Source of the DNA: Spinacia oleracea | Taxonomy: Eukaryota; Streptophyta; Magnoliopsida; Caryophyllales; Amaranthaceae | Direction of reading: 5' to 3' | Length of the DNA stretch: 64,000 nucleotides | Assembly: GCF_020520425.1 (NCBI RefSeq) | Contig: NC_079492.1 | Location: forward strand, 141,550,361-141,614,360 | Part shown: piece after piece, positions 44,692-55,268 of the stretch | Layout: every line of letters begins with the position of its first letter | How positions within the stretch are numbered: the stretch's first letter is position 1 | Notes under the pieces: model-generated | Seen by the model: the letters and a program-made list of their open reading frames with translations, nothing else | Told to the model about the DNA's origin: nothing | Database searches by the model: none | Made by a program: the position numbers and the translations under genes

Positions 44692-45970
44692 TGAGATATT
44701 TTTTTTGTTTCGACTTTAACTGAAAAAACCAATTTAGGGATGAAATGAATTTGTCTTTATTTCTTTTTTTCTTTTATTTTATTTTTATATTTTTGGTAGT
44801 GAAATAAGGGACTTTGTTGACTAAATAATAAATGTAAATATAAATGAGTTGGGGGTATCATATGAGACATTATCTATCCATGCAAAATGTTTCAGAAGTT
44901 GTAATATGGTCTAACTGATTAGGCCACAACTTTGTACAGACTAAATATGAGTGAATATGAAAGTTTTGTTCATATACTTAATGAGAAGTTATTTTCTTTT
45001 TCGTATTCGGTTTGTTCGGATCAGATACAATCATGTACTATCATACTATACAGGTATACTAATTTCATATATGTTCCAGAAAAGTTATCACCTTTAATTG
45101 AATAATTGGATCACTATGTTCTACTTTGTATACACAATCTCTCAGGGATTCAGAAATATCTGTTAAATGAAGATTGATGTGAGATTTATTTATATGATCG
45201 AGCTTCATTTTCGTATAATCATGTTATATTATTGCTTTGAGCTTAATATATGAGTTTGATTCTCCTTCATCCTAGAATAATTGATCTTGCTTTTCAAGTG
45301 AGGCAATCTGTACACGATCTCTCAAAAGGGTTACCTTATTGATACGTATTTCACCAAAGTTTGGGAATCCATTAGTCAATATTCTAAGTTTATTTGCTTA
45401 AATTAAAACTAGACAATAAATTTTTAGTTTTACTTTATTTTAAAGCCAACTAGCTTAGGATAAAAGAGAGCAAAAGCTGCACGTCAATGCTCAATGGGTT
45501 CGGCCAAATTAGGAAGTTTACTGAGAATATGTCAAAAGTATTACGCCATTTTTTAAAGGTAAATTACACATAATTTTTTTCTAAGGAAAATTACACATAT
45601 TACACATAAATTAGGTTAAAGTAATACGCCATCTATTAGCATGGTACAAATGCGTATTACTTGCACTATGTACCGTGAAATTACGCATTGTCACTTACTC
45701 TTTTCATAGTTAAAAGATCGTCCCAATCATATTTTTCACTTTATTAATAAAGATGACATAATGCAAAAAAAAAAAAAAAGAGTGAGTTGGTAGTTTTATG
45801 TTTTTGCTAATATAAATAATAGAATGTGAGAGGAAACATGTGAAGATAGACCACATACATACTATAAAAGATATGAGAGGAACTCAAAGAAATGGATCGA
45901 AAAGAAAATTGGGGCATTCTTTTAGAATCGTAGATGTCAATTTCTATTGCTGACCGATAAAGAATATGAA
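44692..45970. other. Downstream region of DUF1442
   Basis: It holds 3' untranslated sequence and AT-rich intergenic DNA. No gene or complete repeat is recognised. Confidence 0.45.
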
Positions 45971-45979
45971 TAAATATTA

Positions 45980-47005
45980 GGAATTTTTGTCAGAAATGAC
46001 CTTTTATAATCAAAAAATTGTGATAAATGACCTTTTAAAAAAAAAGTTGTGAGGTAGGACCTAAATCAGAATTTTTGTTGTGAATAGGGACCAAGAACCA
46101 TTTTCCGGTAGTCAAACCATATTCTCCGGCGTTGACCAGCACGTGCGTGGCACGTGCCCCATAAAAACGCTCCAATGCCCCCTTGCATGCCTACCAAAAA
46201 TCTAAAATTAAAAATCCCCTTTTCTCTCTCCTTCGTTGCTCTGTTCCTCCACATTACCTTCTCATAGCTTCTTCATTTTCTTCATCAATCCGTTGCATAT
46301 TGCTCATGGAAAATAAAATTCATTGCTTCCCCTTGATTTTCGTTGCAATTCGTACCAGGTAAGAGTAAAATCCCTAATTGTTTTGGTCCAATTTCTCCAA
46401 TTTCGTAACTTTCGAAATTAGGGTTCATAAGCTAAATTTATTTTCAGGCCGTAATTGGTTGGTTTTAGACCATACTAGAGGGTTGTTGGGCCCTTCGGAG
46501 GCGGCAACGACGGCAACTCGAGTGTTAATCCTCTTCAGGCTGGTGGTGTTGGTGGTTGCGTTTGTTTGAGTTACACGGTCTAGCAGGGTTGCAGATGGCT
46601 TTAGGCATTAGTGCAAGGTGGCCGGATTTTTTAGTTGAGTATGGGAGTTGAAGTATGGGAATGGGGTTTTTTGAATTTTGTTTAGGAAGTACCGAATTTT
46701 CTTTTTCCAGAAGTAAAGAGCAGGTAATGTCGAGGAAGAAGAAGCAACGAGGAGAGAGAAGAGAGTTTTTTTTAAGGTTTTCTATAGGTACTTAGGGGGG
46801 AAATAATTAATAAGTCGTTTTTATGGGGCACGTGCGACGCACGCGCTGGTCAACGCCGGAGAATGTGGTTTGACTACCGGAAAAGGGGTCTTGGTCCCTA
46901 TTCACAACAAAAATTCTGATTAAGGTCCTACCTCACAACTTTTTTTTAAAAATATCCTTTGTCACAATTTTTTGATTTTAAAAGGTCATTTATGACAAAA
47001 ATTCC
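45980..47005. mobile_element. Mutator-like element, second Pack-MULE candidate
   Basis: A 1,026-bp element with a perfect 9-bp duplication TAAATATTA (45971-45979 and 47006-47014). TIRs of about 190 bp begin GGAATTTTTGTCAGAAATGA (left) and its near complement (right), and include the GC-rich CCGGCGTTGACCAGC segment. The interior carries promoter-like CT-rich sequence (46205-46300), a possible exon/intron junction (CAGGTAAGAG near 46358) and GC-rich DNA near 46490-46660. There is no transposase. It is likely non-autonomous, with captured host sequence of unknown source. Confidence 0.88.
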
Positions 47006-47373
47006 TAAATATTATTCTAATAAGTACGTTTATGAATTATGATATACTTTTGCAAATATTCTTCATAGTACATCTATGAAAGATCAACAATGTATCACCT
47101 CTGTCATTATTTTGATGGACTATTCTACGAGGGGGTTTGGCTTATTGGCTAACAACCTAGCTAGTAAGCGTTTAGAACAAAGAATGAAACTAGTGTGGAT
47201 GAAACTAGCGTCGATTTTTTTTTTTAATTGAAGTCGGCATCACTGAGTTGTGCAATTGGACTTCAACAAAGACGGAGAAGTTCCAGTTCATTCGATTGAT
47301 CTGGTATTAGCGGAGAAAATAGTACGTTTTCAAACGCAACGTTCGTGAAACTGCCGTTACGATTGCGGGAGGG

Positions 47374-47560
47374 TGTTAAGGATAACATAGTTATCCAAGA
47401 GGATAGAATATCATATGAGATAGAGTTATGTTATATGATATAAGATAGAAGTCTATAGGACTTAGAAATCCTACGAAGTTTAGGACATCTGGTTTGTAAT
47501 ATGAATAGAGGCGTATGCCAACGAATAATATGAGACAATAAAATAATATATTCTTCATAG
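47374..47560 (+). mobile_element. Possible copia 3' LTR remnant
   Basis: GATTGCGGGAGGG (polypurine-tract-like) is followed by TGTTAAGGATAACATAG, a common copia LTR start. The following about 185 bases end near TATTCTTCA. Upstream (47200-47370) may be a degenerate pol end, but no reading frame persists. Confidence 0.4.
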
Positions 47561-47626
47561 TTTAACAGTAAGTAATTAATAGATGATACTAAGGGTATAC
47601 TCGTAATTGTACTATTGTACGATATT

Positions 47627-47628
<2 letters not shown>

Positions 47629-47658
<30 letters not shown>

Positions 47659-47664
47659 TATATG
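47629..47664. repeat. Compound (TTA)n-(TA)n microsatellite
   Basis: A short TTA run passes directly into about ten TA units. Confidence 0.9.
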
Positions 47665-48192
47665 AGTCAGGACTAAGGAGCTTTATTCTCAATATCTCGT
47701 GTTTTATTATATTTTCTCAGGCTCGTATATAAGCATATTCTGAATATCCGAGTCTGGCATATTGGAGTAGCTTTTATAAATTTTATCAATATAATTATAC
47801 TGCGTAGATAATTAGTATATCAGATTTAGAACTAAACTAGTATAATACCCGTGCGATGCACGATTTATAATCTAAATATAAATTTGTATGAAATCTGGTA
47901 GATAATTATCATCAAAATAAAGTTTATAGATATTCTCCAAATAAAAAAAAAAATTAATGATGGATAAATTTGTTATTGCTCATTCAATGTCTTATTTATT
48001 AAAAAAAATTAAGCAAATAAGAGTACATAGATAAAATTATTTTCATTCTCATTCACCACTTGTGTCAAACATAAGGTTATCTCACCCGCCCTTCACTTAG
48101 ATATTAATACCCACTTAATACTCGCACAATTGCCCCGTCAACCTCATGATCGGATCACTTAACACCTATCTAGACCATTTAGTTTATTGAGT

Positions 48193-48725
48193 TAGAGATG
48201 ACTTTGAGACGGGGCATGGTTTTCACACCCGCACCCGCCTACAATTCTCATTTTCATCCTCTCCATCTACGATATAGGAACGATACCCATCCCTCCCAGC
48301 CTCCATCTCGAGAGGTACAAAATAAAATCCATCCCCTGTTCATCACCCCCCTTCACATGTATCAACACCCACCCCTAGACTCGGCTTTTTTTTTGTAAGA
48401 GAGTTTTGAATTTTAAAACTCTAGTATATAAAGCCTTTGAAAATTCGTTTATATGATTAAAATTATTAAGTAAATAAACAAAAAAGTATAATATGTAAGT
48501 TAATAGTACATTTTTTTTATATTCATTATCAATCAGATGAATTAAGGATTAGCGACGCGGGTAGGTCCAATCTAAAATCCATCATGGCCCCTTCACCTGC
48601 GGTGGATAAATTTTTTAACTCCATCACCCAATAAACTTTCCTTCATCGCCACCCACTTGAGGCGGGCGGATGCACGGAGAGGTCTCCCAAAAAACCCGTC
48701 CCAATGACAATCTGACATCCCTCTA
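48193..48725. mobile_element. hAT-like non-autonomous element
   Basis: A 533-bp block starts TAGAGATGACTTTGAGACGG and ends with the complement of TAGAGGGATGTCAGATTGTC. It is rich in ACCCGC/GCGGG words like the block at 2-532. The 8-bp flanks do not match, so the insertion is old or the borders are inexact. A related fragment (ACTCGCCCCATCACC) is at 48886-49025. Confidence 0.45.
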
Positions 48726-50727
48726 TTCGATAAATAATCCAATTTTCTTTTCAACTAAATTTTAAATATATTGACATAAGTTTATTACGAAGTATCAAAC
48801 TGATTGTATTAGTTATAATGTTGAAAAGTGACATACATAATTAGGATTTGGTGAGTGTTTTCAAATCCGATCAATTCAAACTCGCCCCATCACCAAGGTG
48901 GGTACATATATGTTATCCTTATACCCATCCTCCAAAAATCTCTTTTTATTAGTCAACATTAGTCAATCATCTACGTTTAACTTTGTTGTCAGACCAATAT
49001 AAAATTCAAACTCGCCCCATCATCAAGTGTGATTCACCATTTACATATATAATTTTTTTTTTGCACGGAATTTTAAAGTGATATTGCAGTCATTTACATT
49101 AATATATAAAAAATATTTTGTTATTGCAAAGATATTAATAATCAAAAGTAATTCCAACAAACACCAAGTATAAAAAAAAGTTTGAAAGTAGGACAAATAA
49201 CAAAATTGAATACATATTTTTTGCGAAAAAAAATACTATGTTATCAGATTAAAGTTGCACCTTCCTTCTAATTAAGTAGGAAACTACCACTTCAAACGTC
49301 TCATTCGCAATTCCTGCAACATCTACTACACTACTCATTATTCATTTCCAGTAAAATTACAATTATAAAATGGAAAAGAAGAAGTTCTTTAGCAATCTAA
49401 TGATATCTGATTCCCAACATTGATAGTAAACTAATTCGTACTTCGTAATAATTGACAATAATCAAACTAACTTGAGTTACTTTAATGGCATCTAGGTTAT
49501 TGTTGCATTTTTAGATGAATCAGTTTATTTTATTTTATTTTATTTTTTACTAAAAAGAGACAAATAAAAAATAACACATGACAACTTTTACATGTCTAGT
49601 AGGTTGTTTCCGATTTTGACACGTTAAAAGCAAATTACCCCTAAAGTTTGTATTATTAAAAAATAACTCATGGTTGGGATTAATAAAAGAAGACATGTCA
49701 AAGTTGGGATTATTACGTCGATTTCTCCAATAATAAACAATCAAATGAACGTTCGAACATATATGTACTTAGTATATGACACAATTTCTAAACGAAACTT
49801 GATAATACTTACAATTAATTATTATTTATGGTATAAGAGAGGCAAATCAGAGAGCAATATTTGTCATCTCTACATCATTTGTCACTTTTTTAGTATAGTA
49901 CAGAGTATATAGATTTAAATTAAGAAATTTATTGACATGGGTAAATAAGTAATTCGTAGTATAATCGATTATTACCATAAGTAATTAGAAGATTTTAGGT
50001 AAAATATATATAAAGTATATTAATTATTTTATCATAGGTTAGTTACCAATATTTTAAAAGAGACAAATTAGAGCGATATTTTTCAGCTCCACATCATTTT
50101 GCCTCTCTTTAATATGACAGTTCTTATACAGATGCTTGTTAAAAGTCGACTAAAATATAAGTCAATTGTTTAGACTAAAATATTTGGAGGAGCTTTTTTA
50201 GGTAGAGAGGACTATGTGTTAGCTAGTTATGTTTTCTTGTTTACTACTTCTTCCTTTTTTTTTGCATCTAAAAATTTTTGGAATTACGTAGTAAAGTAGT
50301 ATATAGATTAGATTACACAAGTTTTGCTCATATTTAAAGAAGTTACATAATTTTTTTAGAGTAGTAAAATATTATTATCAATTGCAGTGATAATTATTGA
50401 ATTTAGTTGTTAAATATACTATGTACAAAATAGTACAATCAATTACGGTTATAATTATCTCGTTTAGTTGTTAAATATACTGCGTATAAAATAGTACAAT
50501 CAATGCCTTTTTATAATGATCACATTTAGCTATTAAAATGTTATAGAGTACGTACTATTGTAATTTTTTATACACTCTTATTCATACTTGATTGATTTTC
50601 TAATGTATTTGTGTTCGAATTACGTAAGTACGAAATACAAATAAGTAGACTACTCTTGATTTGTTTCATAAAAATCATAAAATACTACGTATAATAGATT
50701 ATTTTTTAATAAAAAGATAATCTTATA

Positions 50728-50987
50728 CTCCCTCTGTCCCTTAATACTCGCACCGTTTTGACTTTTTGCACTATTCACATAATTCACTTTGACCCTATTT
50801 TATTTATAGTATATGAAAATAAATGTTAGTATATAATATATTGTTGGCTTCATCTTAATATATATTTTCAAAATATTAGTAATTTTATAAATTTTTATAA
50901 TATGTAGTAAGAGATATTAGTGGTCAAAGTTGTGCATTGGCAAGCGTGTCCAGTCAAAACGATGCGAGTATTAAGGGACGGAGGGAG
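50728..50987. mobile_element. Stowaway-like MITE (ACTCGCACCGTTTTG family)
   Basis: A 260-bp element has ends CTCCCTCTGTCCCTTAATAC and its near complement, flanked by TA (50726-50727 and 50988-50989). Confidence 0.85.
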
Positions 50988-51617
50988 TATTGATTATATT
51001 TGTTACCAAATATAGAAAAGATACAGTATATAATTTGAAAATCTATTTCTTATGTATAGAATGAAATCTTTTTTTATTTAGCGCAAAAGAGAATCAAATA
51101 TATTTTTGAGGTAAATGTTAACAAAATAATTATAAAATCAAGTATTTTATTTTATTTTTAATTTTTTTTATATCTACAAGAGAGGCCAATCAATGAGTGA
51201 CATTTGTCATCACCATATTGATTTCCTCTCTTTTAGTATAATATATAGAAGATAGATAGAGAATAACGGAACTTATCCAGCAGCAGAAGAATTGTGCACC
51301 CTTTGTTTTGGAATTTTAAATATACGGTCCAGGATTTGATTTAGAATGGACAATCTAGCTAAGGCTACAACTTTTCTGCTTATTGATTTGCTACATCGGA
51401 TATTTTCCTTTATTTAATAGAGACATTCTCGATCATACCAAAATTCTTGATAACTTCCTTTGAAAATATATTAATTTTAATGGATAATTTAACAATAGCT
51501 ACAATAAAATGGTAGCCATTATAATACATTAAATCTTTGATCTTGTTGACTTCTCATTTAATAATTAACCATCAGAAAATATAACAAAACAAGAGATATT
51601 AAGAATAAAGCTCCTTA

Positions 51618-52020
51618 GATCATGTACATTGGTTGACTCTTTAAAAGAGCTATTGGAGGACTTTCCCCCTCTCTCTACCACTATCTCTGTACGACACACT
51701 CAAGAATTCATTCTTAAAAACACCCAACATTGGTTGGTTCCTCAAATGAGCTCTCCATTATCATTTTACCATTTGGTGGTCCACAATTAATTGTGTTTTT
51801 AACCAAAGTTATTATCCAATTTTCAAAGTTACTCCCCACTTTTCAACAAGAATCAACTATTGAAGGGCTCTTGGGCAAGAGCTACCTTGAAATAGCTCTC
51901 CATAAAGAGCTACTCAAGAGCTCCTCAAGATCCACTCAAGAGCCCCAATGTTGGCCAAGAGATAGTTCTTGTTGGAGAGCTACTTGGAGAGCTACTCCAA
52001 AAGCCCCAATGTACATGCTC
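51618..52020. mobile_element. Harbinger/Tourist-like MITE
   Basis: A 403-bp element has TIRs GATCATGTACATTGG / GAGCATGTACATTGG (14 of 15 match) and a TTA target duplication (51615-51617 and 52021-52023). The interior repeats AGAGCTACTC-like words in both orientations. The 115-codon frame across it is incidental. Confidence 0.8.
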
Positions 52021-52814
52021 TTAGTCTTTACATCAGTCTACCATGTCGTGTTTTGTCATATGGTATGTTACATTTAGGGTGTCATTACTTCAGTTAAAAT
52101 CTCTTGAACTTATATGAACAAATTGTAACTTATTGGATATAATTGCAAGAGAATAAACTTATAGCTGGACATTCAAATCCAAGTTGGAACTTATTAGGCA
52201 TAATTGACACTTATCTAAACTTAAGGATGGCACCCTCAACTTGCTCCAATCCGATCACGTATACTAATTACCCCGTCCATAAAACAAACAATAGCTGTTG
52301 AATAGTTCCCGATCAAAAGACGAACACCATGACGTACTCGCCTTGCTTGATTTCTGTCGAAACAGAAAAAATCTTCTTGTGGGTTACATTTTAAAAGTCG
52401 TTAATAAAAGTCCTATTACAACCAAAATAAGAAAAACTGAGTCCAAAGAAGAAAAATCAAGTGTTGAATATTGTTGCAGAAATAACTTTTAAACAGACAC
52501 ATATCCATTAACGACATTGACCTCCTTTTTACAGAGTCAACATATTGTGGACAGTGGAACAGTAACTCTCATTTTCTAAGACTTCTGCATTCTTTAATTC
52601 AACTTCTCACTTTTATTTCTTGGAGTTGCCTTCTCTTGCACGGCATTAGTTTATTAAGTTACTTGGAGTTTGAGTATTCTCGTTATACACGGCCAAGGAA
52701 TGTCCAATACGCGTACAAATAAACATAAATGTTGGTTTTTTACCCACGATGGTAAACCATAACTTTTACTACACTACTACTCCGTAACTAATTATTCACC
52801 ACTCCAATGAAATC

Positions 52815-54255
52815 TTGGCCTAATTGTCAATACTGAAGGCCAGATTACCACATGTCTCATGTTCGAATCTCCCGCTTCTATTTGTTTCGTATTATCCTTG
52901 TGATTCTGTTGACCCTAAAGTTTTGATGATGACAAAGCAAACTCCTGACAATTGGTTAAGTTATGTTGCATAATAGGTTCCGAGATCCTTAGAGGGATAA
53001 TGCTAAGTTAAGGAGATCCTGAGTTGGATAAACTAAGCAACGTGAAATATAAGCAAGTAATTGATCCATGTCAGACACTACATTGAAGATATAATCATAA
53101 AGCAAGTTTACAAAGGCGAGATCCTTAGGCGGGTTCCTAAGGCGAGATCCTCATATATTATGTGGATCCTCGATGTTCCAGAGAAGGAACAAATTGGGAA
53201 GTCTTCGAGTGAAGCTTCTAAAGGTGCAACATGAAGACTACAACATATGAGTTTATGTTTAGGATTTATGTAAGTATTTAATATTGTTTATACGTAATTT
53301 GGAACGAAAGGAACCTAAGTATTTTGGTACGTTTTAAATTGAAATATATTAACTGTAATTATAAAAGAGTTTTAAGTTGGAAAATCTTTGTTAATAAATA
53401 AAATGAATTTAATTAATAAATGTAAACATAGGATTCTGTTTTCATTCTCCTTGTTTCTCAAGCAAAAGATTTTCCATGATCCTTAAAACTCTCCCACGTA
53501 TTTCTGTTTAAACGTGCATTTAGTGTTTTGATTTGGTCTCCCTGTTTCTCTCCAACTATGCCCATGTTACTGAGCAGTAACTGTTAGTGGGTAGTTGAGG
53601 AGAACATGGGTACCCTACCTTAGGTAAAACTCTCCTATAAAAGGAGAAGAGTTTTGGCTTTTCAAAATACAACTGATTTCTACAAAATCTATCTTAAAGA
53701 GCTTAAACGTTTTAAAAGAATCAGTTGGCAAAATAGAGTGTTCCTTGAGTTCCTTATTATTATAAGCTTTATTACGTACTAGAATCTATCAATCATATTG
53801 TATTTTGGGTTTAAGGATTGAGTGATCCTTGAGTGACTTAGAGTTAAGTCAAAGAGAGAAAGAGCGACTAAGAGTTTAGTCAAAGAGAGAAACAGTGACT
53901 TAGAGTTAAGTCAAAGAGAAAAGGAGCGACTTAGAGTTAAGTCAGAGAGAGAAAGAGTAGCACAGTAATCGAAGGGGATTGCTGTGGGGAACTCGTGTTC
54001 GAGAGGAACTCGAGTTAAAGAGTGTATTTGTAATAGAGTTATTGCATTAATACAAAAGAGTAGTGAGGTTCTTCTTGATTAGGGTCAAGGAGGTTCCTCC
54101 ATTTTATATCTTTCTTCGCTCATTATTCTCAGTCTCTTTATTGTTTAAATTCCGCAAGAAACTTACCCAAGTTCCCAAGAAACAATTCACCCCCCTCTTG
54201 TCAAGTGTTCCTACTGAACTATCAGATTCATTCGCAAAAAAAAAAAAAAAAAAAA
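52815..54255 (+). repeat. SINE interrupted by a solo LTR
   Basis: A diverged SINE of the GGCCCAGTGGTTAAG family runs 52815-52906 (B box in TGTTCGAATCTCCC) and resumes at 54230 with ATTCGC and a poly(A) of about 20. The solo LTR 52907-54224 with its GATTC duplication separates the two parts. Confidence 0.8.
52907..54224 (+). mobile_element. Solo LTR, 1,318 bp
   Basis: It starts TGTTGACCCTAAAGTTTTGA and ends GAACTATCA, with a perfect 5-bp duplication GATTC (52902-52906 and 54225-54229). The start and the late CACCCCCCTCTTG motif resemble SIRE/Maximus-type copia LTRs. No internal region remains, so it arose by LTR-LTR recombination. Inside, at 53840-53960, a unit with GACTTAGAGTTAAGTCAAAG is repeated about four times. 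Confidence 0.9.
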
Positions 54256-55268
54256 TCACAATATGTACGGAAGCTAGACCTGATAAAACTGCCCACCATA
54301 TATGAGCGTGATGTAAATGTTGATTTCTATTTATAAAACTGCCCACCGTACATGAGTGTGATGTAAGATTGTAAGCGATATTTAATTGTAACTCTTAAAA
54401 AATACGGAGGGATTCCTAGTAGCTTAAAACACATGAACCATTAATTTAGATGTATCTTGTGCGCATAATTACAAATTTGGAAGTATCCGATACACATTAC
54501 AATCGAAGTATCTTGTAAAGATTGCAAACATCACTCTTTATAAGATAAACAATCCAGATTAGTGTTCTTTATTCTTTTTTATTTGATAAATAATGTTCTT
54601 ATTCTTTCTTCTTTTTACGATAAGCAATGTTCTTATTCTTAATAATTCACCGATATATGAGAGTTTGGGGTTGCGTCACACGACAGTGTACAAAAAGAGG
54701 GACTCAATAGCATATGCTTTTCATGTTTAGTAACATCACCGTTAATAAATCAATCAATATAGATAAAAATGGAGTATTCTTTGTTCTTTTCGAACAAAAC
54801 CAAGTGATTAAGAAAGAGTGGTAGGTGCACCACCTCAGCCAATTAAATTTAAGATGTACAAATATTCCGGCAACTTAGATGTACAACAACACAACTATAT
54901 TGAATTGTTATTCTGTAGTCAATATCACCAACTTGCTCAAAAGAATATTTAAGGAGCCGACATATACTGATACCGTTATTAAAGATAAGAAGAGAACGTA
55001 CTGGAAATTTAGTCAAAAGATTGCCGAATTCGGTGGTATTTCTGTATGTTTCAATGCCATATTGTTCGATATATGGACAGTTGGATGTAACATGAGGAAA
55101 CCCGTTAAAAGCCAAGCAACAACCTTACCTAACATATTCACAACAGACGAAAGTTTATCTTCTTAAAAGGCAACCCTTTTCTGTAACCGGAAACGGGTTG
55201 AAAGTGGACGTAAAGTTCGTGATCTCTGATTCACCATCTCGAAACAGTTGGGATCCCAGCTCACTGGT
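54230..55268. other. Intergenic DNA between the solo LTR and the release-factor gene
   Basis: AT-rich with no gene. Two short near-identical phrases (ACTGCCCACCATATATGAGC and ACTGCCCACCGTACATGAG) lie near 54288 and 54338. The 3' untranslated region of the release-factor gene should lie at its right end. Confidence 0.4.

Larger units (their letters stand above)
47837..51249 (-). mobile_element. Candidate non-autonomous Helitron
   Basis: Read on the minus strand, the right border starts TCTATATATTATACTAAAAG and the left border ends with a small hairpin CGTGCATCGCACG, then GGTATTATACTAG followed by T. These match the usual Helitron 5' TC and 3' hairpin-CTAG|T features. No Rep/helicase is present. 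Two further copies of the 5'-terminal segment lie inside (near 49839-49912 and 50058-50120), so the region may be several nested elements rather than one. Confidence 0.4.

Noticed and set aside
44277-44732. Minus-strand 151-codon frame opposite the DUF1442 gene
   Set aside because: The plus-strand frame has the family hallmark, a proper splice junction and start codon. The opposite frame has no recognisable sequence.
51730-52077. 115-codon ORF over the Harbinger-like MITE
   Set aside because: It runs out of the element through its TIR and has no known domain; the repeats inside (AGAGCTACTC) explain the open frame.
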